A DNA stretch of 64,000 nt. It comes from Pseudomonas sp. P818 (GTDB lineage Bacteria; Pseudomonadota; Gammaproteobacteria; Pseudomonadales; Pseudomonadaceae). Positions 15,752-24,863 of this stretch are shown here, piece after piece. The position numbers and the translations under genes are program-made. Within the stretch, counting starts at the first letter, position 1, and each line of letters opens with the position of its first letter. The stretch lies in NCBI RefSeq assembly GCF_000418555.1, contig NZ_ATKM01000021.1:1-64000 (forward strand), written 5' to 3'. Below the pieces are notes generated by a model. The model was given only the letters and a program-made list of their open reading frames with translations. It was not told the DNA's origin and did not search any database.

Positions 15752-16753
15752 TCAGGGCTGGGCCACGGCCTTGCGCGCGGCGTCCATCAGCGCGTCGCCG
15801 ATGCGCGGTGCCCATTTCTCCTGCACGCTGGCGGTGGCCTCGACGAAGGCGGCGCGCTCGGCGTCGCTCAGCTCGATCACTTCCACGCCGCGCTCACGTA
15901 CGTCGGCCAGGCGTTGGGCCTGAGCGCCACGCGACAGCTCGATCTCCCATTTGCCGGCGTCGATGGCCGCCTGGCGCAGCAGTTCGCGATCTTCCTCGGG
16001 CAGGCCTTTCCACACGCGCTGGTTGACGGCGAACACCAGCGGGTCGGCCATGTAGTCCCACAGGGTCAGGTACTTCTGGCCAACTTGGTCGACGCGCGCC
16101 ACGTCGAAGACCGACAGCGGGTTTTCCTGGCCGTCCACCGCGCCGGTGGTCAGGGCCGGTTTGGCATCGGCCCAGCTCATTTGCGTCGGGTTGGCGCCGA
16201 GGGCGGTGAAGGTGTCCTGGAACAGCGGCGAGCCGACAACGCGGATCTTCAGGCCGGCCATGTCGGCCGGGCTACGCACTGGCTTGGCCGAGTTGGACAG
16301 CTGGCGGAAGCCGTTCTCGCCCCAGGCCAGCGGCACGATGCCGCGCTGCTCGATGGCGGCGAAGGCCAGCTTGCCGGCTTCGCCCTGGGTGATGGCGTCG
16401 AGGTCGGCGTCGTTCTTCATCAGAAACGGCAGGGAGAACAGGTTGAGCTCCGGCACCTGCGGCGACCAGTTGATGGTCGAGCCAACGGCCATGTCGATCA
16501 GGCCCGAGCGCATGGCGGAGAATTCCTTGGTCTGGTCGCCCGCGACCAGTTGCGCATTGGGGTACACGCGCAGGGTGATGCGCCCTTGCGAGCGTTCGTT
16601 GACCAGATCGGCCCATTTCTGCGCGGCCTGGCCCCAGGGGAAGGCGTCGGAAAGCACGGTGGAGACGGAGTATTCACGCGCCTGCGCGGCGGCGCACAGG
16701 GCAGTCAGCGCAGCGCCGGCGGCGAGCGCGGAGAAGAGTCGCTTGAGTTTCAT
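15752..16753 (-). CDS. dctP: TRAP transporter substrate-binding protein, DctP family
   Basis: The 333-residue periplasmic receptor of the TRAP system. A signal peptide is visible (MKLKRLFSALAAGAALTAL, cleavage after AQA). The mature part has the conserved ligand-clamping Arg region (GLKIRVVGSPLFQDTF) and TGAVDGQENPLSVF, where TRAP receptors contact the ligand. ATG 16753 starts the signal peptide; longer in-frame starts are rejected. First gene of the operon, transcribed away from the sigma-54 regulator at 17049, which probably controls it. Confidence 0.92.
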   Translation of the reverse strand: MKLKRLFSALAAGAALTALCAAAQAREYSVSTVLSDAFPWGQAAQKWADLVNERSQGRITLRVYPNAQLVAGDQTKEFSAMRSGLIDMAVGSTINWSPQVPELNLFSLPFLMKNDADLDAITQGEAGKLAFAAIEQRGIVPLAWGENGFRQLSNSAKPVRSPADMAGLKIRVVGSPLFQDTFTALGANPTQMSWADAKPALTTGAVDGQENPLSVFDVARVDQVGQKYLTLWDYMADPLVFAVNQRVWKGLPEEDRELLRQAAIDAGKWEIELSRGAQAQRLADVRERGVEVIELSDAERAAFVEATASVQEKWAPRIGDALMDAARKAVAQP

Positions 16754-16976
16754 CGGGGCGTCCTTGTGTGGATCTTGGTGTTGTCGTTGTGGCACCGCAG
16801 AGCGGTGGGATCCAGCGGCGGGCGGTTGACTCGCCTGGCGCGCCTGGTCGGCACGCAAGAGGGACACGGCAGGTGTCTCGGCTGCCGGGCAGGCCTTGTG
16901 GGCGATCGGCAGGTGCCGGCGGGTTACGCGCAGCCGCCCAACTATTCCAGAAGCGCGCAGCGAATACCATTGTCCG

Positions 16977-16990
16977 ATGTCTGTTGACAT
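16977..16990. promoter_or_regulatory. Palindrome in the dctP / regulator intergenic region
   Basis: ATGTC tgtt GACAT is a 5+4+5 palindrome 59-72 bases before the regulator ATG and about 225 bases before dctP. That distance suits an upstream activator site for a sigma-54 activator, or an autoregulatory operator. I did not find a convincing -24/-12 promoter. Inferred. Confidence 0.35.
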
Positions 16991-17048
16991 TGCCCATGCC
17001 AATGGCCGCTGCCCATAATCGCCGGCATCTCACTGCCGGACATTCGCC

Positions 17049-18509
17049 ATGGCCATCTCCCGCGACGACCTCGACCAGCACGGTCTGATCATCGGCGTGT
17101 CGCCCGAGCGCTTTCGCGCGGTGGCCATGCCGCTGCTGTTCGATCACCTCGATGCACAGTGCGAGGGCACCATCGCAGTCAATCGCCAGGCGCGCATCGT
17201 CTGGATCAACGACAAGTACGCGCAAAAGGTGGGTATCGCCGATGCGCGTACGGCGCTGGGCAAGGAGATCGAGGAAGTGCTGCCGGCCAGCCGCCTGCGC
17301 GAGGTGGTGGAAAGCGGCCAGCCGAGCATGCTCGATCTGATGGCCTTCGGCGACGAGCACTTCGTGGTCACCCGCATCCCCCTGCGCGACGAGGACGGCA
17401 CCCTGGTCGGCGCCCTCGGCTTCGTGCTGTTCGACCGCGCCCGCCATCTCAAACCGCTGATGGCCAAGTACGCCAACCTGCAGAGCCAGCTGCTCGCCAC
17501 CCAGCACGAGCTGGCCAAGGCGCGCCGTGCGCGCTACACCATCGCCGGCTTCATCGGTGCCAGCGCGGCGGCCAGCGAGGTCAAGCGCCAGGCGCGCCGC
17601 GCTGCGCAGCTGGATGCCACGGTGCTGATTCGCGGCGAGACCGGCACTGGCAAGGAGCTGCTGGCCCAGGGCATCCACAACCTGTCGCCGCGGGCCAACG
17701 GCCCCTTCGTCGCGGTCAACGTCGCGGCGATCCCGGAAACCCTGGTGGAAGCCGAGCTGTTCGGCACCGCGCCGGGCGCCTTCACCGGCGCCGAGCGCAA
17801 GGGACGTATCGGCAAGTTCGAGGTGGCCAACGGCGGCACGCTGTTTCTCGACGAGATCGGCGACCTGCCGCTGCCGTTGCAGGCCAAACTGCTGCGCGTG
17901 CTGCAGGAGCAGGAGGTGGAGCCGCTCGGCTCCAACCAGGTCAAGCCGCTCAACGTGCGGGTGATCGCCGCCACCCATATCGACCTGGAGGCCAAGGTGG
18001 CGGCCGGGCAGTTCCGCGATGATCTGTACTACCGCCTCAACGTGCTGGCCCTGCGCGTACCGCCGCTGCGCGAACGCGCCGGCGACATTCCGGCACTGAT
18101 CGAACATCTGCTCGATGACCTGGCCAACCGCTCCGGCCTGGCGCCGCTGGAGCTGAGCGACGACGCCCTGGCCCTGCTCTGCGCGCAGCCGTGGAAGGGC
18201 AATGTGCGCGAGCTGCGCAACCTGCTGGAGCGGGCGCAGCTGGCGGTCGACGGGCGACTGGATGGCGAAGGGTTGCGTGGTTTGCTGGTCGACCCGGTGG
18301 CGCCGAGCGAGCCGGCCCCGGCTGTGCCGCCTGCAATCAGCGCGACGCAAACCCTGGCCGAGCAGTTGGCGCAGACCGAAAGGCAGGCGCTGCTGACAGC
18401 GCTGGCGGCCTGCGACGGCAATCGGCAATTGGCTGCCGAACGCCTGGGCATTTCCCGCGCCGGGTTCTATGCCAAGCTGGCGCAGCATGGACTGGGGCGA
18501 AAGGGCTGA
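17049..18509 (+). CDS. Sigma-54-dependent transcriptional activator with N-terminal PAS domain
   Basis: The 486-residue regulator has a PAS-like sensor over about residues 25-130 (IAVNRQARIVWINDKYAQKVG). The AAA+ domain covers about 165-400: Walker A GETGTGKE, the sigma-54-contacting GAFTGA loop, Walker B GGTLFLDEIGDLPL and an Arg finger region DDLYYRLNVL. A Fis-type helix-turn-helix ends it (CDGNRQLAAERLGISRAGFYAKL). The usual ELFGHEKGAFTGA reads ELFGTAPGAFTGA here. Divergent from dctPQM, so it likely activates that transporter in response to a small molecule bound by PAS. Confidence 0.92.
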   Translation: MAISRDDLDQHGLIIGVSPERFRAVAMPLLFDHLDAQCEGTIAVNRQARIVWINDKYAQKVGIADARTALGKEIEEVLPASRLREVVESGQPSMLDLMAFGDEHFVVTRIPLRDEDGTLVGALGFVLFDRARHLKPLMAKYANLQSQLLATQHELAKARRARYTIAGFIGASAAASEVKRQARRAAQLDATVLIRGETGTGKELLAQGIHNLSPRANGPFVAVNVAAIPETLVEAELFGTAPGAFTGAERKGRIGKFEVANGGTLFLDEIGDLPLPLQAKLLRVLQEQEVEPLGSNQVKPLNVRVIAATHIDLEAKVAAGQFRDDLYYRLNVLALRVPPLRERAGDIPALIEHLLDDLANRSGLAPLELSDDALALLCAQPWKGNVRELRNLLERAQLAVDGRLDGEGLRGLLVDPVAPSEPAPAVPPAISATQTLAEQLAQTERQALLTALAACDGNRQLAAERLGISRAGFYAKLAQHGLGRKG

Positions 18510-18513
18510 GCGC

Positions 18514-18553
18514 TGGTCGCTGGTTGCTGGTTGCTGGTTGCTGGTTGCTGGTC
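18514..18553 (+). repeat. Heptamer microsatellite TGGTTGC
   Basis: About five and a half tandem copies of TGGTTGC (first copy TGGTCGC) run straight into the 169-bp tandem array, right after the regulator stop. Such a tract could change length by slippage; it lies outside any gene. Confidence 0.8.
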
Positions 18554-19045
18554 GTGGGAGCGGCTTCAGCCGCGATTGTCACCGGGCCGGAAATCGCTTC
18601 GCGGCTAAAGCCGCTCCTACAGAAACCGTTGCTGGCCGCAATCGCGTAGCCCGGATGAAATCGGGGAGCAGGCCCCACAAAAGCCCCGGATTGCATCCGG
18701 GCTACGGTATTGATTGCGGGTCGTGGGAGCGGCTTCAGCCGCGATTGTCACCGGCCGAAAATCGCTTCGCGGCTAAAGCCGCTCCTACAGATTCCGTTGC
18801 CGTCCGCAATCGCGTAGCCCGGATGAAATCCGGGGATCAGGCGCCGTAAAAGCCCCGGATGGCATCCGGGCTACGGTATTGATTGCGGGTCGTGGGAGCG
18901 GCTTCAGCCGCGATTGTCACCGAACCGGAAATCGCTTCGCGGCTAAAGCCGCTCCTACAGAAAGCGTTGCTGGTCGCAATTGCGTAGCCCGGATGAAATC
19001 CGGGGGGCAGGCGTCGCAAAAGCCCCGGATTGCATCCGGGCTACG
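18551..19045. repeat. Three-copy 169-bp tandem array of two REP hairpin families
   Basis: Units begin at 18551, 18720 and 18889 with exact 169-bp spacing. Each unit holds a GTGGGAGCGGCTTCAGCCGC ... GCGGCTAAAGCCGCTCCTAC hairpin and a GTAGCCCGGATGAAATCC ... GGATTGCATCCGGGCTAC hairpin. The copies differ at only a few scattered bases. Both hairpin families also occur singly elsewhere in the window (32500, 53881, 55021, 55100, 60125). Together with the heptamer tract and 19046-19318 this fills the 809-bp gap between the sigma-54 regulator and the GntP permease. Confidence 0.9.
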
Positions 19046-19318
19046 AATCCAGATTTCTGGAATTGCGCACAAGCAGAATCTAAAAATCTGGACCAAATCC
19101 AGAAAACTGGACAGATACCCATATCCGGTCTGACTGTTCTGCACTCGGCAAAAACGCCTGTAAACCCCTGGCCAAAGGGTTTATCGCCTCATCGACCAAA
19201 GTCTCACCCCACCCTGGCACGACTCTGGCTCTATATCCGGCAAAGGCGCGCTGCCGTATCCGCGCCTTCCCGATAAAACGGCTTCGAGCCGCTAGAACAA
19301 CAACAAAAGGAACCACCC
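19046..19318 (+). promoter_or_regulatory. Leader of the GntP permease with repeated CCAGA/TCTGG motifs
   Basis: Palindrome-like words CCAGATTTCTGG (19049-19060) and CCAGAAAACTGG (19099-19110), with further TCTGG and TCCAG half-sites between them, cluster 210-270 bases before the permease ATG. This is AT-richer than the surroundings and looks like an operator array for a regulator not encoded nearby. The rest of the leader shows nothing I can name. AAAGGA precedes the ATG. Confidence 0.4.
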
Positions 19319-20704
19319 ATGGGTACCCTCGGTATTCTGATTTCTCTCGCCTTGTTGATGTACCTCGCGTACCGCGGCATCAACGTCCTGATCCTCGCTC
19401 CGCTGCTGGCCCTGCTGGCGCTGCTGTTCGCCGGCGATATCGGCCTGCTGCTGCCCACCTACACCCAGGTGTTCATGAAGGCCATGGGCGGCTACGTGAT
19501 CCAGTTCTTCCCGCTGTTCCTGCTCGGCGCCCTGTTCGGCAAGCTGATGGACGACTCGGGATCGGCGCGCGCCATCGCCCATGGCATCGTTGCCAAGGTC
19601 GGCAGCGAGCGCGCCATCCTGGCCATCGTGCTGGCCTGCGGCATCCTCACCTACGGCGGCGTGTCGCTGTTCGTGGTGGCCTTCGCCGTGTATCCGATCG
19701 GCGCAGCGCTGTTTCGCGAAGCAGGCATTCCCAAGCGCCTGATTCCCGGTGCCATAGCCCTCGGCTCGTTCACCTTCACCATGACCGCGCTGCCCGGCAC
19801 TCCGGCGATTCAGAACGCCATTCCCAACCCCTTCTTCGGCACCGACGCCTTCGCCGCGCCGGGCCTGGGGGTGATCGCCGGCCTGATCATGTTCGGCCTA
19901 GGCACCTGGTGGCTCACCGCGCAGTCGCGCAAGCTGATGGCTGCCGGCGAAGGCTACGGCGAGCACCGCGATGATCCGGTCAGCGAAGAGCGCCGCGACA
20001 TTCCCGGCTTCTGGCTGGCGCTGCTGCCGATCTTCGTGGTGATCGCGCTGAACTTCCTGATGGCCAAGCAGATCCTGCCGGCCGTGGACACCAGCTACCT
20101 GGCCAGGCCGGAATACGGCGGCCTGCAGGACGCCAAGTCGCTGATCGGCATCTGGTCGATCATCGTCGCCCTCAGCGCCGCTATCGTGCTGCTGATCGCC
20201 CTGCACTGGAAACGCTGGATGGACCTGAAGAAGAGCGTCAACGACGGCGCCTTCGGCTCCATGCTGCCGATCCTCAATACCGCTGCCGAGGTGGGTTACG
20301 GCACGGTGATCGCATCCCTGGCCGGCTTCGTGGTCATCCGCGACCTGGTGCTGGGCGTCTCCAGCAACCCGCTGATCTCCGAAGCGGTGGCGGTGAACAT
20401 CCTCGCCGGTATCACCGGTTCGGCTTCCGGCGGCATGTCCATCGCGCTGAAGACCCTGGGCGAGCAGTACCTGACCATGGCCACCGCCGCCGGCATCAGC
20501 CCCGAGCTGCTGCACCGCGTCGCCGCCATGGCTTCGGGCTGCATGGACACCCTGCCGCACAACGGCGCGGTGATCTCGCTGCTGGCGATCTGCAAGCTCA
20601 CCCACCGCGAGTCGTACAAGTTCATCTTCGTCAACACCGTGGCCTTCCCGCTGATGGCGCTGGCCGTGGTCATCACGTTGGGCACGCTGTTTGGAAGCTT
20701 CTGA
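19319..20704 (+). CDS. GntP family permease (gluconate/organic acid transporter type)
   Basis: The 461-residue inner-membrane transporter has about 12-14 hydrophobic segments. Family features include FPLFLLGALFGKLMDDSGSA near residue 65, LTYGGVSLFVVAFAVYPI and ALPGTPAIQNAIPNPFFGT. Members carry gluconate, hydroxybutyrate or similar acids by proton symport. AAAGGA lies 7 bases before the ATG. The next gene, 69 bp downstream, is a CoA-transferase, so the pair may take up and activate a short-chain (hydroxy- or keto-) acid. The substrate is inferred from context only. Confidence 0.87.
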   Translation: MGTLGILISLALLMYLAYRGINVLILAPLLALLALLFAGDIGLLLPTYTQVFMKAMGGYVIQFFPLFLLGALFGKLMDDSGSARAIAHGIVAKVGSERAILAIVLACGILTYGGVSLFVVAFAVYPIGAALFREAGIPKRLIPGAIALGSFTFTMTALPGTPAIQNAIPNPFFGTDAFAAPGLGVIAGLIMFGLGTWWLTAQSRKLMAAGEGYGEHRDDPVSEERRDIPGFWLALLPIFVVIALNFLMAKQILPAVDTSYLARPEYGGLQDAKSLIGIWSIIVALSAAIVLLIALHWKRWMDLKKSVNDGAFGSMLPILNTAAEVGYGTVIASLAGFVVIRDLVLGVSSNPLISEAVAVNILAGITGSASGGMSIALKTLGEQYLTMATAAGISPELLHRVAAMASGCMDTLPHNGAVISLLAICKLTHRESYKFIFVNTVAFPLMALAVVITLGTLFGSF

Positions 20705-20773
20705 CGAGCATGGCGTCCTCGGGCGCCGTGCTGTCTGTACGCCGTGTTGTTCAATAGTTTTCGAGTACCCGCA

Positions 20774-22333
20774 ATGAGCAAAATCATGACCGCCGCCGAA
20801 GCCGTGGCGCGTATCCCGGACAATGCCAACCTGGCCACCGGCGGCTTCGTCGGCATCGGTTTCGCCGAGCAGATCGCCATCGCCCTGGAGCAGCGTTTTG
20901 TGGCTGAGCAGGCGCCGCGCGATCTGACCCTGGTGTATGCCGCCGGCCAGGGCGACGGCAAGGGTCGCGGCCTCAATCATCTGGCCCATGAAGGCCTGGT
21001 GCGCCGGGTGATCGGCGGCCACTGGGGGCTGGTTCCGGGGCTGCAGAAGCTGGCGGTGGACAACCGCATCGAGGCCTACAACCTGCCGCAGGGGGTGATC
21101 TCCCAGCTGTTTCGCGACATCGCCGCCGGCAAGCCGGGGCAGCTGTCGCGGGTCGGTCTGGGCACCTACGTCGACCCGCGCCATGGCGGCGGCAAGCTCA
21201 ATGCGCGCACCACAACCGACCTGGTGCGGCTGATGCCCATCGATGGCGAGGATTACCTGTTCTACCCGACCTTCCCCATCGACGTGGCGGTAGTGCGCGC
21301 CACCAGCAGCGACCCCGACGGCAATCTCAGCTTCGAACGCGAGGCGCTGACCATCGAGAGCCTGGCCATCGCCATGGCCGCGCGCAATTGCGGCGGTCTG
21401 GTGATCGCCCAGGTCGAGCGCATCGTCGAGCGCGGCTCGCTGAATGCGCGCCAGGTGAAGATCCCCGGCATCCTCGTGGACTGCGTGGTGCAGGCCGAAC
21501 CGGCCAACCACCAGCAGACCTTCGCCACCGCCTACAACCCGGCCTTCGCTGCCGAGACGCGGGTGCCGGTGGACAGCCTGACGCCGATGCCGCTGGACGT
21601 GCGCAAGCTGATCGCCCGCCGCGCGGCCCTGGAGCTCAAGGGCGGTGCGGTGGTCAACCTCGGTATCGGCATGCCCGAAGGCGTCGCCGCCGTAGCCGCC
21701 GAGGAAGGCGTGATCGAGCGCCTGACCCTGACCGCCGAGCCCGGCGTGATCGGCGGCGTGCCGGCCTCGGGGCTGGACTTCGGCGCGGCGAGCAACCACA
21801 GCGCGCTGCTCGATCAGCCCTACCAGTTCGACTTCTACGACGGCGGCGGCCTGGACATCGCCTTTCTCGGCCTGGCCCAGGCCGATGCGGCGGGCAACCT
21901 CAACGTGTCGAAATTCGGCTCGCGCCTGGCCGGCGCGGGCGGTTTCATCAATATCAGCCAGAACGCCAAGCAGGTGGTGTTCGTCGGCACCTTCAGCGCC
22001 GGCGCGCAGGACATCCGCATCGAAGGCGGCCAGCTGCGCATCGTCCAGGACGGCGAGCTGCGCAAGTTCGTCGCCGAGGTGGAGCACCGCACCTTCGCCG
22101 GCCGCCTGGCCGCCGAGCGCGGCCAGCCGGTGCTCTACGTCACCGAGCGCTGCGTGCTGCGCCTGACCGCCGAAGGGCTGGAACTGATCGAAGTGGCGCC
22201 GGGCGTGGACATCGAGCGCGACATCCTCGCGCGCATGGACTTCGCCCCCATCGTGCGCCAGCCGAAACTGATGGACGCCCGGCTGTTGCGCCCCGAACCG
22301 ATAGGCCTGGCGCAGTGCCTGGCAAAGCATTGA
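20774..22333 (+). CDS. Acyl-CoA:acetate/3-ketoacid CoA-transferase, fused alpha and beta subunits (YdiF type)
   Basis: Moves CoA from an acyl-CoA to a short-chain acid through a glutamyl-CoA intermediate. The 519 residues join both halves in one chain: the alpha half has LATGGFVGIGFAEQIAIALE and GGHWGLVPGLQKL, and the beta half starts near residue 275 with the GGAVVNLGIGMPEGV oxyanion region. The catalytic Glu is in TAEPGVIGG. ATG 20774 fits the family start. Likely co-transcribed with the GntP permease. A strong terminator follows. Confidence 0.9.
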   Translation: MSKIMTAAEAVARIPDNANLATGGFVGIGFAEQIAIALEQRFVAEQAPRDLTLVYAAGQGDGKGRGLNHLAHEGLVRRVIGGHWGLVPGLQKLAVDNRIEAYNLPQGVISQLFRDIAAGKPGQLSRVGLGTYVDPRHGGGKLNARTTTDLVRLMPIDGEDYLFYPTFPIDVAVVRATSSDPDGNLSFEREALTIESLAIAMAARNCGGLVIAQVERIVERGSLNARQVKIPGILVDCVVQAEPANHQQTFATAYNPAFAAETRVPVDSLTPMPLDVRKLIARRAALELKGGAVVNLGIGMPEGVAAVAAEEGVIERLTLTAEPGVIGGVPASGLDFGAASNHSALLDQPYQFDFYDGGGLDIAFLGLAQADAAGNLNVSKFGSRLAGAGGFINISQNAKQVVFVGTFSAGAQDIRIEGGQLRIVQDGELRKFVAEVEHRTFAGRLAAERGQPVLYVTERCVLRLTAEGLELIEVAPGVDIERDILARMDFAPIVRQPKLMDARLLRPEPIGLAQCLAKH

Positions 22334-22344
22334 GCGTGAACTCG

Positions 22345-22369
22345 CGGGCCTGAACGGGCCCGTTTTTTT
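22345..22369 (+). terminator. Rho-independent terminator after the CoA-transferase gene
   Basis: CGGGCC tgaacg GGCCCG stem followed by seven T, 12 bases after the stop codon. Confidence 0.9.
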
Positions 22370-22474
22370 GCCCGGTACGATGGGCCCCGCTTGCGCCATG
22401 CGCGGGCAAACAACCTGAACCATCCCCCGCCCCCTCCGTCGTAACTGCAAGACGACGAGCCAGGGAGACGGAGC

Positions 22475-24790
22475 ATGAAACCCCGATTCAAACCCTATCG
22501 TGGACCTTCCGGTGGCTGGGGTTCGGCCAATGCCGTGGGCACCATCCTGCTGCGCGAACGGGCGCCGCTGACCGGCGCCATGGCGCTGCTCAAGCAGAAC
22601 CGCCCGATCGACGGCTTCGCCTGCGTCAGTTGCGCCTGGGCCAAGCCGCACCCGTCCAAACCGTTGGCCTTTTGCGAGAACGGCGCCAAGGCCACGGCCT
22701 GGGAAACCACCAGCCTGCGCTGCACGCCCGAATTCTTCGCCGCCCACAGCCTGAGCGAGCTGCGCAACTGGAGCGACTATCAGCTGGAGCAGCAGGGCCG
22801 GCTCACCGAACCGATGCGCTGGGATGCAGCCACCGATCGCTACCTGCCAGTCAGCTGGGACGAGGCCATCGCCGAGATCGGCGCCGAACTCAAGGCGTTG
22901 GAAAACCCCGACCAGGCCGTGTTCTACGCCTCAGGCCGCGCCTCGCTGGAGGCCTCCTACCTGTGGCAGCTGCTGGCCCGCGCCTACGGCACCAACAACC
23001 TGCCGGACAGCTCCAACATGTGTCACGAGAGCACCTCGGTGGCCTTGCCGGAAAGCATCGGCGTGCCGGTCGGCACCGTCACCCTGGAGGACTTCGGCAA
23101 AACCGACGGCCTGCTGATCTTCGGCCACAACACCAGCAGCAACAGCCCGCGCATGCTGCATGACCTGGACGCCGCCCGGCAGCGCGGCGCCCCCATTCTT
23201 ACCTTCAATCCGCTGCGCGAACGCGGCCTGGAGCGCTTCACCAATCCGCAGTCGCCAAAGCAGATGCTCACGGGTGAGTCGGAAGTGGTCAGCACGCACT
23301 ATCACCAGCTCACCATCGGCGGCGATGCCGCGGCCATTGCCGGCATCTGCAAGGCGCTGCTGACCATGGACGACGCGGCGCGCGAGAGCGGCCAGGATCG
23401 CGTTCTGGACATCGCCTTCATCGAGCAGCACACCCAGGGCTTCGAAAGCTTCGAGCGGACCATCCGCGGCTACGCCTGGGAGATGCTGGAGCGCCGCAGC
23501 GGCCTGACCCGTGGCGCGATGGAGGGCGCCGCCAGGGTCTATGCCGGTTGCCAGCGAGTGATCGCCATCTACGGCATGGGTCTGACCCAGCATCGTCATG
23601 GCGTGACCAGCATCCAGATGCTGGTCAACCTGCTGCTGATGCGCGGCAATCTGGGCAAGGAAGGCGCAGGCATCTGTCCGGTGCGCGGCCATTCCAACGT
23701 GCAGGGCCAGCGCACCGTGGGCATCACCGAGAAGGTCGCGCAGGTGCCGGTCGACCGCCTGTACGAGCAGTTCGGCTTCAACGTGCCGGAGCGTGACGGC
23801 GCCACCACGGTGGACGCCTGTGAGGGCGTGCTCAACGGCACGATCAAGGCATTCCTCTCCCTGGGCGGCAACTTCGTTCGTGCCACCCCGGACAGCCAGC
23901 GCCTGGAGCCAGCCTGGAGCAAACTGCGCCTGACCGTGCAGATCGTCACCAAGCTCAACCGCAGCGCCCTGGTGCACGGCGAGAAAGCCTACATCCTGCC
24001 CTGTCTGGGGCGTACCGAGATTGATATTCAGGCCAGCGGCCCGCAGTACCACACCACCGAGGACAGCACCGCCTGCATCCGGGCCTGGCAGGGCGTGGTC
24101 AAGCCGGCCGGCGAGCAGCTGCGTTCGGAACCGGCGATCATCGCCGCCCTGGCCAAGGCCACCCTGCCGGCCAACCCGCGCATGGACTGGGATGCCTGGG
24201 TGGCCGACTACGGGCTGATCCGCGAGGCCATCGCCACCAGCTATCCGGAGATCTTCCACGACTTCAACACGCGCATGCTCGAACCGGGCGGCTTCCATCG
24301 CCCCCTGCCGGCCACCTGGCGCGAATGGAACACCGACAGCGGCAAGGCCAACTTCACCCGGCCGGACACCCTGGCGCTCAACGACGACGTCGAACAGAAC
24401 CCGGAACGTCGTGACGTGCTCAACCTGATGACGATCCGCAGCAACGATCAGTTCAACACAACGGTGTATGGCTACGATGACCGTTTCCGCGGCGTGCACG
24501 GCACCCGCTCGGTGCTGTTCATGCACCGCAACGACATGGCCCGCCTGGGACTGAACGAAGGCGATCAGGTGCAGGCAAGCACTGCCGTGGACGATGGCGT
24601 GCAGCGCTCGGTCGGGCCGCTGCGCGTCACCCCGCACGACATTCCCGAAGGCTGCTGCGCCGCCTATTACCCCGAGTGCAACGTGCTGGTGCCGCTCTGG
24701 CACCACGAGAAGAAGGCCAAGGTGCCGGCGGCCAAGTCCATCCCGATCACCTTGCGGCCATTCATCGCCACCGCCCGGGCATCGCATTGA
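22475..24790 (+). CDS. FdhF/YdeP family molybdopterin oxidoreductase
   Basis: The 771-residue cytoplasmic enzyme belongs to the formate-dehydrogenase-alpha/DMSO-reductase superfamily, YdeP branch. It has an N-terminal Cys cluster of reduced type (CVSCAW, then C at FCENGAK) and molybdopterin-binding segments (SSNMCHESTSVAL, FGHNTSSNSPRM, GNLGKEGAGICPVRGHSNVQG). The C-terminal cofactor domain has LMTIRSNDQFNTTVYGYDDR. There is no Tat signal. YdeP homologues are linked to acid resistance or formate-like oxidation, but the substrate is not established. GGGAGACGGAGC precedes the ATG. Flanked by terminators, so probably transcribed alone. Confidence 0.88.
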   Translation: MKPRFKPYRGPSGGWGSANAVGTILLRERAPLTGAMALLKQNRPIDGFACVSCAWAKPHPSKPLAFCENGAKATAWETTSLRCTPEFFAAHSLSELRNWSDYQLEQQGRLTEPMRWDAATDRYLPVSWDEAIAEIGAELKALENPDQAVFYASGRASLEASYLWQLLARAYGTNNLPDSSNMCHESTSVALPESIGVPVGTVTLEDFGKTDGLLIFGHNTSSNSPRMLHDLDAARQRGAPILTFNPLRERGLERFTNPQSPKQMLTGESEVVSTHYHQLTIGGDAAAIAGICKALLTMDDAARESGQDRVLDIAFIEQHTQGFESFERTIRGYAWEMLERRSGLTRGAMEGAARVYAGCQRVIAIYGMGLTQHRHGVTSIQMLVNLLLMRGNLGKEGAGICPVRGHSNVQGQRTVGITEKVAQVPVDRLYEQFGFNVPERDGATTVDACEGVLNGTIKAFLSLGGNFVRATPDSQRLEPAWSKLRLTVQIVTKLNRSALVHGEKAYILPCLGRTEIDIQASGPQYHTTEDSTACIRAWQGVVKPAGEQLRSEPAIIAALAKATLPANPRMDWDAWVADYGLIREAIATSYPEIFHDFNTRMLEPGGFHRPLPATWREWNTDSGKANFTRPDTLALNDDVEQNPERRDVLNLMTIRSNDQFNTTVYGYDDRFRGVHGTRSVLFMHRNDMARLGLNEGDQVQASTAVDDGVQRSVGPLRVTPHDIPEGCCAAYYPECNVLVPLWHHEKKAKVPAAKSIPITLRPFIATARASH

Positions 24791-24863
24791 GACGACGGGG
24801 AACCCAGCTCGCCTGGCGGGTCTATAGTTGCTGCCTGCTTATTCATCCGCCAGAGGAACAACC

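Noticed and set aside
18551..19045. CRISPR-like regular repeat
   Set aside because: The repeat unit is 169 bp with no unique spacers; it is a tandem array of REP hairpins.
19898..22747. 949-codon minus-strand open frame
   Set aside because: It lies antisense to the GntP permease and CoA-transferase genes, is rich in His/Gln/Gly/Arg as expected from high-GC shadow frames, and has no domain.
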